Shown: one piece after another, positions 16,540 through 25,642 of the stretch
How the letters are laid out: each line of letters opens with the position of its first letter
How positions within the stretch are numbered: position 1 is the stretch's first letter
Origin: Pedobacter panaciterrae
Lineage (GTDB): Bacteria; Bacteroidota; Bacteroidia; Sphingobacteriales; Sphingobacteriaceae
Direction: 5' to 3'
DNA: 64,000 nt
NCBI RefSeq assembly: GCF_013204795.1
Contig: NZ_JABMKW010000016.1
Span: forward strand, 248,001 to 312,000
Program-made: the position numbers and the translations under genes
The notes under the pieces: model-generated
Told to the model about the DNA's origin: nothing
Databases searched by the model: none
The model's input: the letters and a program-made list of their open reading frames with translations, nothing else

Positions 16540-17865
16540 TTAATGCATTACAGCCTTAAATATGTCGTTGCCGAGCACAAAAACCATCAACGATAACAGC
16601 AGGACAAAACCAACTATCTGGGCACGCTCCATAAACTTATCGCCAAGAGGCTTTCCTTTGATCATCTCTACAATCAGGAATACAACATGTCCCCCATCCA
16701 AAGCAGGTATTGGTAACAGGTTCATAAATGCCAAAGCAATAGAAATAAAGCCTGTAGAAGCCCAAAATCTCATCCAGATCCACTCTCCGCCATAAACTTT
16801 ACGCGCGATTTCTACAGGGCCCGAAAATGCTTTGTTTGCCTGGATTTTACCTGTAACTACTTTCCAGATTCCTTTAGCATTATCACTAAAAGTTTTCCAT
16901 GCCTGATTTGCTCCTATTGGAAGAGCAGCAAACAGACTATAATTAATTGTTTGTTGTTTTATCTCATCTATGTTAAATCCGATACCAATAGTTCCGGCAC
17001 TGTCCACAGGAATAGTATAAGTTAACTTTTCAGTACCACGATTAATTATAAAAGACACTGGTTTTTTCTTGTGCTTCTGAAGCTCATCTCTAACATCTGC
17101 ATTAAATCGAACAGGTGTATTATTTACAGCAACAATTCTATCACCTTTTTTTAATCCTGCTTTGAGTGCGTTGCCAAACACGCTATCTACTGTAGAAGTT
17201 AACAAGGGTGCCCTGCTAATAAACGCTTCAATTCCTAAATCAGAAACCTTATTTAAGATATTCTCAGGCACTTTGATATCCAGGGTTCTGTCTCCACGGA
17301 TAACCGTTAAATTTGTGTTTCCGAGCAAAACCTTTGAACTGATCAATTCATCAAAGCGAATCACCTTGTTTCCATTAACAGCAATTACCTTATCTCCCTT
17401 TTGAAGCCCGATTTCTTTACCGATACTTCCGGGATTAATACCATTCTGTGCAGAACTGTTAGGAATAAATGTTTCGCCGTATTTAAATGTAAGCATCCAG
17501 AAAATCAGGATACCAACAACTATGTTGACAATAACACCGCCAAGCATCACTATTAAACGTTGCCAGGCTGGTTTAGACCTAAATTCCCAAGGCTGCGCCG
17601 GCTGATTCATTTGTTCGGTATCCATAGATTCATCTATCATACCTGCTATTTTAACATAGCCGCCTAATGGTAACCAACCGATGCCGTACTCACAATCCCC
17701 TTTCTTAAAACTAAACAACTTAACACCCCAGGCATCAAAAAACAGGTAAAACTTCTCTACCTTAATTCCAAAAGCCCGTGCCGCAAGAAAATGTCCTAAT
17801 TCGTGTAAAATAACTAATATCGATAATCCCAGAAGTAACTGGGCCGCCATAATCAATCCGCTCAT
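16540..17865 (-). CDS. rseP: RIP site-2 metalloprotease RseP
   Basis: 441 residues. The zinc motif HELGH is at residues 21-25 in the first membrane helix; two PDZ domains follow (around LQKGDKVIAVNGNKV and LKKGDRIVAVNNTPV). The second metal-binding motif NLLPIPALDGGH is near the C-terminus, followed by the last helix. It cleaves membrane-bound anti-sigma factors and other helices within the inner membrane. It follows dxr by 39 bp, the dxr-rseP order found in many Bacteroidetes, and precedes hscB by 6 bp. Confidence 0.95.
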   Translation of the reverse strand: MSGLIMAAQLLLGLSILVILHELGHFLAARAFGIKVEKFYLFFDAWGVKLFSFKKGDCEYGIGWLPLGGYVKIAGMIDESMDTEQMNQPAQPWEFRSKPAWQRLIVMLGGVIVNIVVGILIFWMLTFKYGETFIPNSSAQNGINPGSIGKEIGLQKGDKVIAVNGNKVIRFDELISSKVLLGNTNLTVIRGDRTLDIKVPENILNKVSDLGIEAFISRAPLLTSTVDSVFGNALKAGLKKGDRIVAVNNTPVRFNADVRDELQKHKKKPVSFIINRGTEKLTYTIPVDSAGTIGIGFNIDEIKQQTINYSLFAALPIGANQAWKTFSDNAKGIWKVVTGKIQANKAFSGPVEIARKVYGGEWIWMRFWASTGFISIALAFMNLLPIPALDGGHVVFLIVEMIKGKPLGDKFMERAQIVGFVLLLSLMVFVLGNDIFKAVMH

Positions 17866-17904
17866 ATATGATTTTAAATGTTTCTAAATTTGACTGTAAA
17901 AAAC

Positions 17905-19056
17905 TTATTTTGTTACCAGCTCGCCCGCAAATATACGTGTATGCTGGTCGGTTTCTAAATAATTATTAAGAGTTGGTGTCGCTATAAAGCTGATATCAGA
18001 CATACATTGTTCTATTATATCGCTCATTTCCAGGAAACCAATCTGATTTTGTAAAAAGGCATTTACTACCACTTCATTGGCAGCATTGATGATGCAAGGC
18101 ATATTTCCTGCTCTGCGTAAAGCCTCAAATGCGAGGTCAAGATTTCTAAAAGTACCTCTGTCAGCCTTTGAGAACGTCAGCTCCGGATAATCCATAAAGT
18201 TGAAACGTTTAAAATTGCTGCTTATTCTTCCTGGATATGCAAAAGCATAATGAATTGGCAATTTCATATCAGGAAGACCCATCTGAGCCTTCATAGAGCC
18301 GTCATTAAACTGCACCAGCGAATGTACGATAGATTGAGGATGTACAATCACATCAATCTGATCTACATTCAAATCAAACAGCCATCTCGCTTCAATAACT
18401 TCTAGGCCTTTATTCATTAAAGATGCCGAATCAATGGTGATCTTAGCACCCATTACCCAGTTGGGGTGTTTAAGCGCCTCGGCTTTGGTAACATTAGCTA
18501 AAAAAGCACGTTCCTTCCCTCTAAATGGCCCACCCGATGCAGTTAAATAGATTTTTTCAATTGTATCAACTGCCTCACCTACCAGGCACTGGAAAATTGC
18601 AGAATGCTCAGAATCTACGGGTATAATTTTTACCCCATGTTGCTTTGCTAAACTAGTTATCAAATCACCGGCAACTACCAGCGTTTCTTTATTAGCCAGG
18701 CCAATATCTTTTTTAGCTTCAATAGCAGCAATAGTTGGTTTTAAACCAACAGAACCTACTATTGCAGTAAGTACTAAATCTGTCTCTGCTAAACTAGCTG
18801 CTTCACACAACGCTGCTTCACCTGCTAAAACCTTGATACCTGTAGCTGATAAAGCTGCTTTTACGGATTTATATTGACGCTCGTCGCCAATAACAACCAT
18901 TAAAGGTTTAAACTTTAATGCCTGGGCAATCAATAGATCAGCGTTTGATTGTGCTGTAAGCGCTGTAACCTTATACAACTCCGGATTTGCCTCAATAACT
19001 TCTAAGGCCTGTGTTCCTATTGAACCGGTTGCGCCTAAAATGGATATGTTTTTCAA
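17905..19056 (-). CDS. dxr: 1-deoxy-D-xylulose 5-phosphate reductoisomerase
   Basis: 383 residues. It has the N-terminal NADPH motif GATGSIGTQ, ANKETLVVAG, the metal and substrate motif PVDSEHSAIFQC, LTASGGPFRGKER, and the HPNWVMGAKITIDSASLMNK signature. The enzyme converts DXP to MEP, the committed step of the MEP isoprenoid pathway, using NADPH and a divalent metal. Its ATG overlaps the stop of the GH3-family gene by 4 bp (ATGA), so translation is coupled. rseP follows. Confidence 0.97.
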   Translation of the reverse strand: MKNISILGATGSIGTQALEVIEANPELYKVTALTAQSNADLLIAQALKFKPLMVVIGDERQYKSVKAALSATGIKVLAGEAALCEAASLAETDLVLTAIVGSVGLKPTIAAIEAKKDIGLANKETLVVAGDLITSLAKQHGVKIIPVDSEHSAIFQCLVGEAVDTIEKIYLTASGGPFRGKERAFLANVTKAEALKHPNWVMGAKITIDSASLMNKGLEVIEARWLFDLNVDQIDVIVHPQSIVHSLVQFNDGSMKAQMGLPDMKLPIHYAFAYPGRISSNFKRFNFMDYPELTFSKADRGTFRNLDLAFEALRRAGNMPCIINAANEVVVNAFLQNQIGFLEMSDIIEQCMSDISFIATPTLNNYLETDQHTRIFAGELVTK

Positions 19057-20552
19057 TTTATAAAACTACTTAAATTATCAGCAATCTTTCTGTCGTTCGA
19101 TAATCTTGGAACCTTATTCTGTCCGCCAAGCTTACCCTGGCTACGCATAAAGTTCACAAAGGCATCTTTCTGTAAAGAACGAATGATCAGTGGTTGCAGT
19201 ATTTTCCCCTCAATGAGGTCAAAATAGTAAATATTCTTCTTTTGTAGTGCTTCATCTACTTTTTTACTGAAAGCCTCAAGATTCTTAGGAGGATTAAAAA
19301 ACTCCACAAACCACTCGTGGTAAGGCAATTCGCCGTGTTTCGTTTCCACCTGAGGAGCTACAGTAAATTCTGTGATACCCACACCTTCCAGGTTAGCTAC
19401 GGTAAGTAAAGCATGTTCTACCTCTTCGCCAATTACATGTTCTCCAAAAGCTGAAATAAAATGCTTAATACGTCCTGTCACCAATATTTTATACGGGTTT
19501 TTAGATACAAACTTAATTGTATCTCCGATGCTATAACCCCATAACCCGGCATTTGTATTGAGTATCAAAGCATAATTCTTTTCCAGCTCCACATCTTCCA
19601 GACTAACTCTCAAAGGGTTATCATTATAATACTCGTCTGCAGGAATAAATTCATAAAATATACCTGCATTTGCCAGCAGTAACAGACTTTTATCCTGCTG
19701 ACTATCCTGATAAGCAATAAATCCTTCGGAGGCAGGATAAGTTTCAATTGTATCGATTTTCTTGCCTATGCTTTCCTCAATTTTAGCCCTATAAGGTTCG
19801 TAATTAACCCCGCCGTATACAAACAGGCTAAAGTTTTTAAAAATATCTTTAATCTTTTTGCCTCCGGATTTCTGTGCAAGCCTGTCAAAATACATTTGTA
19901 CCCATGGCGGTATGCCCGAAATCAGGGTCATATCTTCATTAATGGTTTCTTCTACTATTGCATCAACCTTTTGCTCCCAATCTTCAATACAATTTGTGGC
20001 ATAAGAAGGCAGACGATTTCTCTGTAAATAACCTGGAACAAGATGGGCTACTATACCTGATAACCTACCTACGTTAATTCCATTTTTTTTACTCAGCACA
20101 GGGCTTCCCTGCAAAAAGATCATCTTACCATTAACAAAAGCGGTGTTACCGGTTTCGTGAATGTAGGTAAGCAAGGCATTCCGGGCAGCTTTAACATGCT
20201 CGGGCACCGATTCTTTAGAAAGTGGAATGTATTTAACGCCCGATGTGGTACCAGAGGTTTTTGCAAAATAAAGGGGTTTTCCTTTCCACATTACATCAGG
20301 TTCACCTGCCACTACCCTTTCAATATAAGGTCGTAACTCTTCGTAATCCCTAACAGGAACCGCCTTTTTAAAATCCTCATATGTTTTTACAGAGGCAAAA
20401 CCATGATCCTTACCAAAAGCCGTACTTTTTGCAGAATCAATGAGTTGGCTTAAAGTTCCCTTCTGTGCTCCCACTGCATTTTTTTTCCATTTATTGATGC
20501 CTTTTACAATAAAGGCCGCAAACGGTTTGCTTAATGCCGCTTTTAATCCCAT
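19053..20552 (-). CDS. GH3 auxin-responsive promoter family protein
   Basis: 499 residues, full length for the bacterial GH3 family of acyl-adenylate-forming enzymes. The ATP-binding loop is FAKTSGTTSGVKYIPLS. TYPASEGFIAYQ matches the second adenylation motif, and YSIGDTIKFVS followed by VTGRIKHFISAFGEHV matches the hinge region. Plant GH3 enzymes conjugate amino acids to jasmonate or auxin; the bacterial substrate is unknown, but an acyl-acid amido synthetase activity is expected. It overlaps dxr by 4 bp and follows a membrane protein by 9 bp. It is cytoplasmic, with no membrane segment. Confidence 0.9.
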   Translation of the reverse strand: MGLKAALSKPFAAFIVKGINKWKKNAVGAQKGTLSQLIDSAKSTAFGKDHGFASVKTYEDFKKAVPVRDYEELRPYIERVVAGEPDVMWKGKPLYFAKTSGTTSGVKYIPLSKESVPEHVKAARNALLTYIHETGNTAFVNGKMIFLQGSPVLSKKNGINVGRLSGIVAHLVPGYLQRNRLPSYATNCIEDWEQKVDAIVEETINEDMTLISGIPPWVQMYFDRLAQKSGGKKIKDIFKNFSLFVYGGVNYEPYRAKIEESIGKKIDTIETYPASEGFIAYQDSQQDKSLLLLANAGIFYEFIPADEYYNDNPLRVSLEDVELEKNYALILNTNAGLWGYSIGDTIKFVSKNPYKILVTGRIKHFISAFGEHVIGEEVEHALLTVANLEGVGITEFTVAPQVETKHGELPYHEWFVEFFNPPKNLEAFSKKVDEALQKKNIYYFDLIEGKILQPLIIRSLQKDAFVNFMRSQGKLGGQNKVPRLSNDRKIADNLSSFIN

Positions 20553-20561
20553 AAGTTCTGT

Positions 20562-21350
20562 TTAAACTATGTTATGTATAATATCAGGCTCAGCATCTCC
20601 CTTGTATTCACTCATCATTTTACGATAAGCAATAGTTAAAGCTACACTTGATAGCGGAACAATAATAAAGGAGCTCAAAATATTTATAAAGAATGAGAAC
20701 ACCGGCCAGTGTATGTAACTAAAAAACAAATAAAGCAGGTGAAAACTTAATAGCACTAACAAAAGCAGAAAAATCTTTGTAAAGTTGCCTTTTGTAGTGG
20801 CTAAGCTAAGCTTTATAGATAGAAATGGAGGTAAATCTTTATCGATTATAAAAAACGGGAAGAAAGAAATACGGATCCATGTAATGAATATTGCAATTAC
20901 CCCAACAGAAATAGCCACATTGGTTATAACTTCCATTTTTATCCCTGTGTATATAAAAGGGAAAGCGATTAACACTACTATCGAATACACACCTACAATA
21001 CAAAGCATAAAGTAAAGCGTTGCCACCAGGAATCTGATAATCTGTTTTCTGGTAGGAATTGTACTTACAATGCTTACATCATGGTCTTCATCATCTAGTA
21101 AATGAAAAATATACTTAAACAGCGATAGATTGATGGTAAAGTAGAACATCACAAAGATGAAAGCCATCAATATACTCAATCCCTTACTTACATCCTTTAA
21201 AAAGAATGCCATTAAGCCCGAAGCATTAGAAGTAATAAACATCAAAAAGCACAGTGTGGCAATAGAAAAGTAATTCCTTTTGGTCACTGTCCAGGCCTTG
21301 CTAATCACCTCATTTACAGCAAATGTACTCTCCTTTAAAAATTCTATCAT
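20562..21350 (-). CDS. multi-pass membrane protein of unknown function
   Basis: 262 residues with about six hydrophobic helices (for example FSIATLCFLMFITSNASGL, GLSILMAFIFVMFYFTI, FLVATLYFMLCIVGVY). A short soluble start precedes them, and the tail is acidic (GDAEPDIIHNIV). No catalytic motif is apparent. It overlaps the glycosyltransferase upstream by 4 bp and precedes the GH3 gene by 9 bp, so it belongs to the same envelope-related run. I cannot assign a family. Confidence 0.7.
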   Translation of the reverse strand: MIEFLKESTFAVNEVISKAWTVTKRNYFSIATLCFLMFITSNASGLMAFFLKDVSKGLSILMAFIFVMFYFTINLSLFKYIFHLLDDEDHDVSIVSTIPTRKQIIRFLVATLYFMLCIVGVYSIVVLIAFPFIYTGIKMEVITNVAISVGVIAIFITWIRISFFPFFIIDKDLPPFLSIKLSLATTKGNFTKIFLLLLVLLSFHLLYLFFSYIHWPVFSFFINILSSFIIVPLSSVALTIAYRKMMSEYKGDAEPDIIHNIV

Positions 21351-22315
21351 TGTTGTTTAAATACTACTCTTTTAATAAAATCCTGCATAAAACCTAAACC
21401 GTAGGCTGTTAGCTGAATGAACGCTGCAATAATGCTCAAAAATGCAACTTTTAATGACTTATTAACCTGCCATGAGTGAAAAAATATCAACATAAAGTAT
21501 ATCAGCATTACAAAGTTACAAATGAATGCTAAAGGCCAATAAAATATATTAATAAGCACAGTAAATATTACGGCACATGTAAATGCTGCCGGAAAGAAAT
21601 GCACCAATTTTAATTCGGAAGGGAAATGTTTATAAATATTTATCCTGGCCCTGCCAAAAAAGTGCAGCTGCTTATAGAACTGGCTAAAACTTGTGCGTCT
21701 TTTATGAAAAACTCTGGCTGCCGGGATTAAACCGATCTTAAAACCGTGCTCGTGAATACGAATACTATATTCAATATCCTCTCCTAATCTTGTTAATATA
21801 AAGCCGCCAACTTTTTCCCATACTTCTCTGGATACCCCCATGTTAAAACTACGGGGATGGAATTGTCCGATATGCTTTTTATTGCCTCTTATCCCTCCGG
21901 TTGTAAATGGGGAAGTCATGGCATAACTGATGGCCTTTTGTACCGGCGTAAAACTTTGGTGTGCAGCATCGGGCCCACCATAAGCATCCAGTTTATGTTC
22001 AAAAAGATAATCCTTTACTATTTCAAGGTAATCCTCAGGGATGAGGCAATCGGAATCAAAAATCACAAAGAAATCGCCTTTGGCCCTTTCAAACCCATAA
22101 TTACGCGAAAACCCTTGTCCCTCGTTAGGTTTAAAGAAATATTTTACATCAAGTGAATTGGCATATTTATCAACAATAGCCTTAGCATCATTTACAGAAC
22201 CATCCTCAATTACCAATACTTCGAATTGGGTATAGGTTTGCCTGGTAAGCGTAGTGAGCAATTCATCAATCTCCTGAGGGCGATTGTAAAGGGGAATTAT
22301 AATCGAAAAAAACAT
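21347..22315 (-). CDS. family 2 glycosyltransferase, membrane-anchored
   Basis: 322 residues. A GT-A domain starts at the N-terminus (SIIIPLYNRPQEIDELL), with EDGS for nucleotide binding, the DxD-type FVIFDSDCLIPEDY, and LGEDIEYSIRIHEHG as the acceptor or base motif. Two or three C-terminal membrane helices follow. It should transfer a sugar from a nucleotide sugar to an envelope lipid or glycan on the cytoplasmic face. It starts 3 bp after the second GT2 gene's stop and overlaps the membrane protein gene by 4 bp. Confidence 0.9.
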   Translation of the reverse strand: MFFSIIIPLYNRPQEIDELLTTLTRQTYTQFEVLVIEDGSVNDAKAIVDKYANSLDVKYFFKPNEGQGFSRNYGFERAKGDFFVIFDSDCLIPEDYLEIVKDYLFEHKLDAYGGPDAAHQSFTPVQKAISYAMTSPFTTGGIRGNKKHIGQFHPRSFNMGVSREVWEKVGGFILTRLGEDIEYSIRIHEHGFKIGLIPAARVFHKRRTSFSQFYKQLHFFGRARINIYKHFPSELKLVHFFPAAFTCAVIFTVLINIFYWPLAFICNFVMLIYFMLIFFHSWQVNKSLKVAFLSIIAAFIQLTAYGLGFMQDFIKRVVFKQQ

Positions 22316-22318
22316 TTG

Positions 22319-23272
22319 TTATAAAATCTCCTTTTCTATTAAATATTGGTTACGCTCTGGTGCATTTCTGGTAACCAGTTCTGCAACAAAACCAGTTAAA
22401 AACAACTGAGAACCAAGTATTATGGCTACCAAAGCAATATAGAACAATGGTTGATCCGTTACATCCCTTTTATACGGAATGGCCATAGATATATGATATA
22501 GCTTAACGCCAATAAGCCATAAGGCCATAAATGTTCCTATCACAAAACTCAGCACTCCTAACGAACCAAAAAAGTGCATTGGACGTTTGCCAAATTTACC
22601 TACAAAAAAGATGGACAAGAGGTCTAGAAATCCATTAACAAAACGGCTCATTCCAAACTTGGTAACTCCATATTTACGCGCCCTATGCTCTACTACCTGT
22701 TCTCCGATATTCTTAAATCCTGCCCATTTTGCGATTACAGGAATATAACGGTGCATCTCGCCGTAAACTTCAATTGTTTTAACCACATCACTACGGTAAG
22801 CTTTTAAACCGCAATTAAAATCATTTAATTGAATGCCCGACATTTTTCGGGTGGCAGCGTTAAAAAGCTTGGTGGGTATGGTTTTGGTAATCGGATCGTA
22901 ACGTTTCTTTTTCCAGCCGGATATAATATCAAACTTTTCCTCTTTTATCCGACGGAAAAGTTCAGGTATCTCATCCGGACTATCCTGTAGATCAGCATCC
23001 ATAGTAATTATTACATCACCTTGTGCAGCCTCAAAAGCAACATTTAATGCGGCAGATTTACCATAGTTTCTTCTGAATTTAATTCCTTTTACTGAACTAT
23101 ATTGTTGCTTTAAATCTTCAATAATGCTCCAGGAGCTATCAGTACTTCCATCGTCAACAAAAAGAACCTCATAACTAAAGTTATGCTCCTGCATTACCTT
23201 AGCAATCCATGAAGTTAATTCAGGTAACGATTCTTCTTCATTATATAGGGGGATTACAACAGAAATATCCAT
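22319..23272 (-). CDS. family 2 glycosyltransferase, DPM1/GtrB-like
   Basis: 317 residues. A GT-A domain (DISVVIPLYNEEESLPEL, FVDDGSTDSS, ITMDADLQDSPDEI) is followed by the HRYIPVIAKWAG motif typical of polyprenyl-phosphate glycosyltransferases. Two C-terminal membrane helices come next (FGSLGVLSFVIGTFMALWL and LFYIALVAIILGSQLF). Family members load a sugar on undecaprenyl phosphate. It is the first gene of the seven-gene minus-strand run ending at hscB. A TAnnTTTG-type element lies 27 bp upstream. Confidence 0.9.
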   Translation of the reverse strand: MDISVVIPLYNEEESLPELTSWIAKVMQEHNFSYEVLFVDDGSTDSSWSIIEDLKQQYSSVKGIKFRRNYGKSAALNVAFEAAQGDVIITMDADLQDSPDEIPELFRRIKEEKFDIISGWKKKRYDPITKTIPTKLFNAATRKMSGIQLNDFNCGLKAYRSDVVKTIEVYGEMHRYIPVIAKWAGFKNIGEQVVEHRARKYGVTKFGMSRFVNGFLDLLSIFFVGKFGKRPMHFFGSLGVLSFVIGTFMALWLIGVKLYHISMAIPYKRDVTDQPLFYIALVAIILGSQLFLTGFVAELVTRNAPERNQYLIEKEIL

Positions 23273-23298
23273 GTGTGATTACAACGCTTAAAACTGTG

Positions 23299-23306
23299 CA
23301 AACTTA
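23299..23306 (-). promoter_or_regulatory. candidate -7 element of the glycosyltransferase run
   Basis: On the minus strand this reads TAAGTTTG, an exact TAnnTTTG match, 27 bp before the start codon. No TTTG at the ideal upstream distance was found, so it is only a candidate. Confidence 0.4.
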
Positions 23307-23474
23307 CTTAAAACTTAACAAATATGCATATTCACAAAATTGTTAGGTTTTGCCACCACCTGAGCCCCATTATATGCATCATATTATTAACGACCTGTTA
23401 GAATGAAACTGTAACAATATTAGCCGTTCCCAATAAATACTTGGAGAATTACTATAATTAATCCCATTTAATTA

Positions 23475-23482
23475 TAAATTTG
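23475..23482 (+). promoter_or_regulatory. candidate -7 element of the DUF1080 gene
   Basis: TAAATTTG, an exact TAnnTTTG match, 26 bp before the start codon at 23508. The -33 TTTG element at the usual distance is missing. Confidence 0.4.
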
Positions 23483-23507
23483 AATAGTTATTAAATTAAA
23501 TCACACA

Positions 23508-24287
23508 ATGATAAACATGCGTAAATCAGTTATCCTTGCTACATTAATGATGGCAGGAATTAACATTGTTCAGGCTCAAGATGCAAAACCTGAAGACACC
23601 GAAGTATATACTCCAGTTCCTAAAGTGGTATCAACACCGGAGCTTACAATAGCCCCCCCTTCTGATGCTATTATACTTTTTGATGGCAAAAACCTTGACC
23701 AATGGGTAATGACTGAAGACAGATCGAAACCTGCTGCGTGGACGGTTGCCAATAAAGTATTTACCGTAAATAAAAAATCGGGAAACATAGAAACCAAAGA
23801 ATCATTTGGTAACTACCAATTACACCTGGAGTGGCGTGTGCCTGCAAATATCACTGGCAAAGGACAAGGCAGAGGCAATAGCGGACTTTTCCTTGCTTCT
23901 ATTGGCAAAGGTGATGCTGGTTACGAATTGCAAATTCTTGACTCTTATAAAAACGACACTTATACAAATGGACAGGCTGCAAGTATTTACAAACAATTTG
24001 TCCCTCTTGCCAACCCAACCCGCAAACCAGGAGAATGGAACAGTTACGATGTGATCTGGACTGCACCTACATTTAACGAAGACAAAACTGTAAAAACACC
24101 TGCCAGAGTTACCGTGTTATTTAACGGAGTATTGGTTCAGGATAATACTACATTATTGGGGCCAACACAATACATCGGAGCACCTGCATACAGACAAGCT
24201 CATGGCCCTGCGCCAATTAAGTTGCAATCTCATGGAGATCCTAGCGAACCATTGAGTTTCCGTAACATTTGGATCAGAAATCTGTAA
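23508..24287 (+). CDS. DUF1080 (3-keto-disaccharide hydrolase-like) exported protein
   Basis: 259 residues with a signal peptide (SVILATLMMAGINIVQAQ); Met4 at 23517 is an equally possible start. The DUF1080 lectin/laminarinase-like fold is plain: IILFDGKNLDQWVM, YQLHLEWRVP, GRGNSGLFLA, YELQILDSYKNDTY, GEWNSYDVIWTAP and IKLQSHGDPSEPLSFRNIWI. Members bind or hydrolyse (3-keto-)glucosides in the periplasm. It is monocistronic with its own terminator and is divergent from the glycosyltransferase run. Confidence 0.9.
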   Translation: MINMRKSVILATLMMAGINIVQAQDAKPEDTEVYTPVPKVVSTPELTIAPPSDAIILFDGKNLDQWVMTEDRSKPAAWTVANKVFTVNKKSGNIETKESFGNYQLHLEWRVPANITGKGQGRGNSGLFLASIGKGDAGYELQILDSYKNDTYTNGQAASIYKQFVPLANPTRKPGEWNSYDVIWTAPTFNEDKTVKTPARVTVLFNGVLVQDNTTLLGPTQYIGAPAYRQAHGPAPIKLQSHGDPSEPLSFRNIWIRNL

Positions 24288-24309
24288 TATCCATTAGGAT
24301 GTTAAAACA

Positions 24310-24348
24310 AAAAGGCCCTGTATCATGCATGATACAGGGCCTTTTTTA
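24310..24348. terminator. bidirectional intrinsic terminator
   Basis: A near-perfect palindrome (AAAAGGCCCTGTATCATGCA and its complement) with A-rich left and T-rich right flanks. It lies between the convergent DUF1080 and DUF4199 genes and can stop transcription from both sides. Confidence 0.9.
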
Positions 24349-24365
24349 TAATACAATCAGATAGG

Positions 24366-24938
24366 TTATTGTTCTGTTGACTGAAACGGCGTCTTTGTCC
24401 TTTTAAATATAGCGGCAAATATTAGCGCACCAATAAAATACATTACCAATTGAATTCCAAGACCTACTATCACTTGGGAAAAATTAGGGTTAAATTGCTT
24501 TTCCATATCCTCCTCTTGCTTAGCCATAGCTTCTGCAAGTTTATCGTCTGTTACACCTAAACTTTTAAGCATAGATTCTGTTTTCGCACCTATCATTTCT
24601 TTCATTCTAACGGGATAAGTAGTGTCAATAAATTTACCGAAAGCAAGAGTAAATAAATAAACAATTACAGCCGAAATAATGAACATAACAAAGATATGAA
24701 GCAAAGCTTCGCCAAAAGTCCAATAACCTCCAGCCTTTTTACGCATATCTAAACAAAGTACAACACTTAATCCAAGGCCAATTGCCAATTGTAGCCCCAG
24801 CATTAAAAATGACCCCATTTGCTCTGGCAATACATAATTCATAAATAAAAAAAGAACAATACTTACTCCCGCCATAATAAGTCCATTCTTAAAAGACTCT
24901 TTCTTTAAGTTTGCCAAAGGCTCAGTTGTCAATTCCAT
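24366..24938 (-). CDS. DUF4199 membrane protein
   Basis: 190 residues with four membrane helices (GLIMAGVSIVLFLFMNYVL; MLGLQLAIGLGLSVVLCL; LLHIFVMFIISAVIVYLFTL; IVGLGIQLVMYFIGALIFAA). The connector GGYWTFGEALLHIF is typical of DUF4199. A soluble, Met/Glu/Lys-rich helical segment lies between helices three and four. The function is unknown. It is the last gene of the minus-strand unit that begins with the L,D-transpeptidase or BatA gene, 29 bp after the acidic protein gene. Confidence 0.85.
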   Translation of the reverse strand: MELTTEPLANLKKESFKNGLIMAGVSIVLFLFMNYVLPEQMGSFLMLGLQLAIGLGLSVVLCLDMRKKAGGYWTFGEALLHIFVMFIISAVIVYLFTLAFGKFIDTTYPVRMKEMIGAKTESMLKSLGVTDDKLAEAMAKQEEDMEKQFNPNFSQVIVGLGIQLVMYFIGALIFAAIFKRTKTPFQSTEQ

Positions 24939-24967
24939 AATAGTTTTTTAAGATGTTAATTTAAAAA

Positions 24968-25642
24968 TTAGTTACTCGCATTAAAATTAGCGATTAAGGT
25001 ATACACCGCAATATCAAACTCCTTGTTTGCACTAAAATCCTCTAGCTCTTTAATTATCTTATCATTGGCTTTAGGCTGATGGAAGAAAACCATAAAAGGA
25101 ACAAAAAGATCTTCCATTTCTTCACCCAGATCAATCATCCCGGCATGACTGCAGATATCCTCAACACTTCCTTCAATCAATTGCTGGTTGCTGATCAGGT
25201 CTTCATAAATATGGAATTCGTCCTGAAACTCGTCTTCCTCAACCAATAAGAATTCTTTAAGGAAATCACCTAATTCAGGTTTTATACGCTCGTCATGGCA
25301 TTCATTGATATACAACAAAAGGTTCAGTAATTCTGTTCCCCTATCTATTGTTTCTTCTTCAATCCTTAGCCACTCTTCGGAGTCAAGGTAATCTTCTTCA
25401 AGTTTTTTAATATCAATAGAAAAGAAATTAATCATTAGCAAATCAAAGAATACTTCTCTAAGCTCCTCAAATGATGGATGCTCATCAAAAACTTCATCAA
25501 ACTCTTCAACCTTCTCTATAAAGCCAAGGTCTTTGTTAAACACTTCTACAAGGCTTTCCTCTAACTTAACCGAGTCATTACCAGATACCGCAGCAAATTT
25601 ATCTAACGATGCAATTAGTGCGTCTTTTACATGATTATCCAT
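24968..25642 (-). CDS. acidic helical protein of unknown function
   Basis: 224 residues, strongly acidic (for example EKVEEFDEVFDEHPSFEEL, KKLEEDYLDSEEWLRIEEET) and predicted all-helical. It has no signal peptide or membrane segment. It overlaps the dihydroorotase homologue by 8 bp, so the two are translationally coupled. I recognise no family. Acidity and coupling make it a possible partner or regulator of its neighbour, which is inference only. Confidence 0.7.
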   Translation of the reverse strand: MDNHVKDALIASLDKFAAVSGNDSVKLEESLVEVFNKDLGFIEKVEEFDEVFDEHPSFEELREVFFDLLMINFFSIDIKKLEEDYLDSEEWLRIEEETIDRGTELLNLLLYINECHDERIKPELGDFLKEFLLVEEDEFQDEFHIYEDLISNQQLIEGSVEDICSHAGMIDLGEEMEDLFVPFMVFFHQPKANDKIIKELEDFSANKEFDIAVYTLIANFNASN

